Made by a program: the position numbers and the translations under genes. The notes beneath the pieces were generated by a model. It saw only the letters and a program-made list of their open reading frames with translations. It ran no database searches and was not told the DNA's origin. Positions 14,890 to 15,109 of a stretch of DNA of 15,109 nt are shown here, piece after piece. The stretch comes from Candidatus Atribacteria bacterium (GTDB lineage Bacteria > Bipolaricaulota > Bipolaricaulia > UBA7950 > UBA9294): the NCBI GenBank assembly GCA_004525685.1, contig SPBW01000038.1:1-15109 (forward strand), given 5' to 3'. Positions within the stretch are counted from its first letter, which is position 1. Each line of letters opens with the position of its first letter.

Positions 14890-14897
14890 CATGGCAA
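14869..14897 (-). promoter_or_regulatory. Possible sigma-70 promoter of the lipocalin gene
   Basis: On the minus strand TTGCCA (14892-14897) is separated by 17 bases from TACGCT (14869-14874). The -35 is good and the -10 is poor. A start near 14862 would give a leader of about 18 bases and would exclude the 5' arm of the hairpin, so this promoter and hairpin control are alternatives. Confidence 0.28.
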
Positions 14898-14909
14898 TTC
14901 GAGGGAACC

Positions 14910-14937
14910 TTGACAGCAGGGAGATCCTGTGTATCCT
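14910..14937 (+). promoter_or_regulatory. Sigma-70 promoter of the AbrB-family gene
   Basis: TTGACA (14910-14915), a 16-base spacer and TATCCT (14932-14937). The -35 is perfect and the -10 matches 4 of 6. Transcription should begin near 14944, about 38 bases before the ATG of the AbrB gene. Confidence 0.55.
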
Positions 14938-14943
14938 CTTCAT

Positions 14944-14973
14944 CAGAATAATCAGAGAAGACAGAATTATCAG
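14944..14973 (+). repeat. 18-bp-period direct repeat, candidate operator
   Basis: CAGAATAATCAG (14944-14955) and CAGAATTATCAG (14962-14973) match at 11 of 12 positions and are separated by AGAAGA. They begin at the predicted transcript start and end at the ribosome binding site of the AbrB gene. The spacing, close to two helix turns, suits a dimeric or tetrameric regulator binding one face, possibly the AbrB protein itself. Confidence 0.4.
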
Positions 14974-14981
14974 GAGATTCC

Positions 14982-15109
14982 ATGAAAGGACAAGCTGACG
15001 AACCCCAGGGCGGCTGTGGATGCTACAAGGTTCAAGCCATGGTTACGGTGGACGAGCGCGGGCAAATGGTACTTCCGAAGGACGTGCGCGACCGTGCAGG
15101 CATCAAGGC
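14982..15109 (+). CDS. AbrB/MazE/SpoVT-family DNA-binding protein, cut by the window end
   Basis: The first 42 codons of a swapped-hairpin regulator are present. After a short polar start comes GGCGCYKVQ (Cys12 and Cys14) and then the AbrB core VTVDERGQMVLPKDVRDRAGIK (21-42), whose GQMVLPK loop is the family hallmark. Small AbrB-type proteins regulate transcription, commonly their own, or act as antitoxins. The Cys-Gly-Cys is outside the core and could bind a metal or form a redox switch. CAGGAGA (14971-14977) 4 bases before the ATG fixes the start. The rest of the gene and any partner lie outside the window. The gene is divergent from the lipocalin. Confidence 0.85.
   Translation, partial: MKGQADEPQGGCGCYKVQAMVTVDERGQMVLPKDVRDRAGIK

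Overview
This 15.1 kb window is ordinary, densely packed bacterial chromosome with a moderately high GC content. It holds 14 protein genes plus one 20-codon ORF with a strong ribosome binding site. I see no rRNA, tRNA, CRISPR array, transposase or phage gene. Strong Shine-Dalgarno sequences precede most starts, and several genes start at GTG. An HflK/HflC pair, a lipocalin with an export signal and a probable sphingoid-base pathway point to an envelope with an outer membrane or otherwise unusual lipids. The sequence does not settle the phylum.

Left part (1-5500). A leader with a 20-codon ORF and three short inverted repeats precedes two overlapping genes for the halves of a type IV ABC exporter (328-3902). 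Their ATPase motifs are asymmetric in a matching way, so they should form a heterodimer with one weak and one active ATP site. Convergent to them is a YgjP-like zinc metallopeptidase, and divergent from that a DinB-fold protein.

Middle (5500-10800). A half-size EamA transporter (minus) lies head-to-head with a stand-alone tandem ACT-domain protein (plus). A cytoplasmic prolyl oligopeptidase (minus) with a complete triad is divergent from hflK-hflC (plus), which encode the SPFH complex that modulates the FtsH protease. The gap between them carries a perfect 15-bp palindrome over a consensus -10 box. hflC ends in a textbook intrinsic terminator.

Right part (10800-15109). A HI0933-family flavoprotein (plus) converges on a minus-strand group: a lipocalin, then a short-chain dehydrogenase, then an alpha-oxoamine synthase resembling serine palmitoyltransferase. 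The last two form an operon that could make and reduce 3-ketosphinganine, the first steps of sphingolipid synthesis; the lipocalin could carry a hydrophobic product or serve envelope maintenance. At the right edge a divergent AbrB-type regulator with an N-terminal Cys-Gly-Cys begins. It has a good sigma-70 promoter and an 18-bp-period direct repeat at the predicted transcript start, and it is cut by the window end.

No dramatic new system is evident. The most useful leads are the sphingolipid-like operon, the operator candidates before hflK, the dehydrogenase and the AbrB gene, and the leader of the ABC exporter.
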